Shown here piece after piece: positions 53,625 to 55,086 of a DNA stretch of 55,086 nucleotides. The notes below the pieces were generated by a model. It was not told the DNA's origin. It searched no databases and worked only from the letters and a program-made list of their open reading frames with translations. This stretch comes from Flavobacteriales bacterium. Its GTDB lineage: Bacteria; Bacteroidota; Bacteroidia; Flavobacteriales; Flavobacteriaceae. Within the stretch, counting starts at the first letter, position 1. Every line of letters starts with the position of its first letter. The stretch is taken from assembly GCA_004214185.1 (NCBI GenBank), contig SGZG01000006.1, positions 1 through 55,086 on the forward strand. The letters are read 5' to 3'. The position numbers and the translations under genes are program-made.

Positions 53625-55086
53625 TTATTTAATTTCAAAAAACTCTATACTACTTCCAATTTTTAATTTATATTTTCCTTTTTTAAGAAAAAATTTGTTG
53701 TTATCAGATTTTACAAAATTATTTTTGTTTTTTTTGTTTATCTCACTTTCATCAAATTCAATGGGAATATTAACATATTGAAATCCTTTTAGTAGTGTTA
53801 TGTCTCTTTTAGAAAGAACCTTGTCATTACTATTTAAGAGAACAAAACTATTTTTTTGTTTAGTATCTGAGAAAATAATCGCGTTTTTTTTAGGGATATT
53901 ATAATCAGACCAGTTGTATGTTTTTTTACCCCATCTGCTTGAAGATCTAATGTCCTCAACATATATATACTGGGGCTCTTTTTTCTTTTCTGATTTTTCT
54001 AACATTGAATAAATTACCGAAAGATCTGTTTTATATATAGATCTTCCATGAGTAGCCAAAAGAAGATCTTTATTATCTTTTTGAATTACTAAATCGTGAA
54101 CGGCAACTTTATTAATACCATTGCTGAAAGGAGCCCATTCATCCCCTTTATTGAGACTTATATATGCTCCGTTGTCAGTTCCTAAATATACAATATCCTC
54201 AATATGGGGGTCTTCTTTAATAACGTTTACTGATGATTTTGGAAGATTAGAACTAATATTTTCCCAAGATTTACCATTATCATTAGTAACATAAACGTAT
54301 GGACTAAAGTCATCATTTCTGTATCCGTTAAGAGTTGCGTAAATTCTATTTTCATTATGCTTAGAAAAAATAACCCTACTAACCCAAAGTTTTTGAGGTA
54401 AATCTTTTGAAATCAATTCCCAACTATTTCCTCCATCGTTTGAAATTTGAATTAGACCATCATCTGAACCAGTAACAATTTTTCCAAATTTAAAAATCGA
54501 CTCATCTAAAGTAGATATTGTCCCGTAAGGGACATTTCCTTTTTTTATGCCATTAGTAAGATCTTTTGATTTAAAAGACCAGTTATCTCCTTTGTTAAGT
54601 GAAGCATGAAGTTTATTGCTCCCCAAATATAAAATGTCTTGATTATGTGGTGAAAGTAAAATAGGGGTTTGCCAATTAAACCTTAATGGGGGTTCCCCTA
54701 ACTCATGTTTGGGTTTTATATATGTTCTTTTTCCAGACGAGTTATTTATTCTAAAATATGTGCCAAATTGATAACCCGTATAAATTATGTTAGAATTTCT
54801 TTTGTCAATTTGTATTTGCATGCCATCGCCACCCATGATTGACTTCCAATTATTTTGACCTGACTGATGCCAACTAGGACTTTCAACAGATTCGTTACTA
54901 GCCATCCAAACACCGTTGTCTTGAAGTCCTCCATATACATTGTAAGGTTTTTCGTTATCCACATTAATGGTATAAAATTGTCCAACTGTTGGTTGATTCA
55001 GCTTTATCCAATTTTTACCATCATCATAACTTATGTTTACACCACCATCATTTCCATTTATTAAATGATTTGGGTTATTTGGATTT
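53625..55086 (-). CDS. Sortilin/BNR-repeat glycosyl hydrolase-like protein, C-terminal part
   Basis: The frame is open from the stop at 53625 to the end of the window (about 486 codons), so the N-terminus and start are missing. The protein is built of repeated Asp-box hairpins: GGVNISYDDGKNW at the window edge, LIQISNDGGNSWELISKDL, VYVTNDNGKSWENISSNL, and GAYISLNKGDEWAPFSNGI. This is the VPS10/sortilin-like beta-propeller type that Bacteroidota encode as exported proteins of about 1000 residues. A possible GTG start exists at 54962, but the Asp box upstream of it shows that it is internal. The last 100 residues form a beta-rich C-terminal domain. The substrate or ligand is unknown. Confidence 0.78.
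   Translation of the reverse strand, partial: NPNNPNHLINGNDGGVNISYDDGKNWIKLNQPTVGQFYTINVDNEKPYNVYGGLQDNGVWMASNESVESPSWHQSGQNNWKSIMGGDGMQIQIDKRNSNIIYTGYQFGTYFRINNSSGKRTYIKPKHELGEPPLRFNWQTPILLSPHNQDILYLGSNKLHASLNKGDNWSFKSKDLTNGIKKGNVPYGTISTLDESIFKFGKIVTGSDDGLIQISNDGGNSWELISKDLPQKLWVSRVIFSKHNENRIYATLNGYRNDDFSPYVYVTNDNGKSWENISSNLPKSSVNVIKEDPHIEDIVYLGTDNGAYISLNKGDEWAPFSNGINKVAVHDLVIQKDNKDLLLATHGRSIYKTDLSVIYSMLEKSEKKKEPQYIYVEDIRSSSRWGKKTYNWSDYNIPKKNAIIFSDTKQKNSFVLLNSNDKVLSKRDITLLKGFQYVNIPIEFDESEINKKNKNNFVKSDNNKFFLKKGKYKLKIGSSIEFFEIK

Noticed and set aside
54962-54964. GTG as the real start of the BNR-repeat protein at the window end.
   Set aside because: The frame continues upstream to the window edge and encodes another Asp-box hairpin, so this codon is internal.

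Overview
The window is a 55 kb, AT-rich (roughly 30% GC by eye), densely packed piece of chromosome from a member of the Bacteroidota, most likely a marine, streamlined Flavobacteriales. Four things support this. First, the respiratory operon is alternative complex III (ActA-F) followed directly by cytochrome c oxidase. Second, the gene runs rplM-rpsI-rpsB-tsf-pyrH-frr, asnS-rpoN and rimP-nusA-infB are present. Third, it carries families typical of the phylum (DUF4270, DUF2723, a glycogen-synthase-like half protein beside panC/panD, a type B succinate dehydrogenase). Fourth, many genes are preceded by the Bacteroidota -7 box TAnnTTTG. Intergenic gaps are short, convergent genes touch or overlap, and TTG/GTG starts are common. 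I see no insertion sequence, prophage, CRISPR array or integron.

Layout. 1-2245 (minus): the start of a CrtI-type desaturase, a CrtA-like carotenoid monooxygenase, adenosine deaminase and a secreted SixA-like phosphatase. 2257-3285: ruvB. 3331-14413 (minus): one respiratory operon, actA-B-C-D-E-F, coxB, coxA. 14576-14947: a small SPOR-domain protein. 14948-19226 (minus): rimP-nusA-infB with a hairpin leader, preceded by tRNA-Gln(UUG). 19530-28311: a secreted beta-propeller-like protein, a giant DUF2723 membrane protein, a thioredoxin-fold protein without its cysteines, a metallophosphoesterase and DNA polymerase I. 28415-32361: the ribosomal/translation cluster with pyrH. 32379-37736: an RND-type transporter, asnS, rpoN. 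37856-44081: a DUF4270 lipoprotein and a GT5-like protein (minus), then panC, panD, a flippase-like protein and radA (plus). 44065-47406 (minus): aldo/keto reductase, xth, glyS. 47501-50137: an Ig-like lipoprotein and a paraoxonase-family lactonase. 50153-53561 (minus): sdhC-A-B. 53625 to the end: the C-terminal part of a sortilin/BNR-repeat protein running off the window.

The genes are mostly housekeeping. Quinone is reduced by SdhCAB and oxidised by ActA-F, which passes electrons through c-type hemes to CoxAB; all three are encoded here. Translation genes fill the middle. PanC and PanD supply pantothenate precursors.

I did not find an obviously new multigene system. The most interesting signals are losses and regulatory details inside familiar genes: a thioredoxin whose CGPC site is replaced by DESS; a DNA polymerase I whose proofreading domain appears to have lost all its metal-binding carboxylates; a hairpin leader at rimP that forces a re-call of its start; four genes whose -7 box sits 4-5 nt before the start codon, suggesting leaderless transcripts; a possible two-state leader before rpsB; and an intact paraoxonase-type lactonase.
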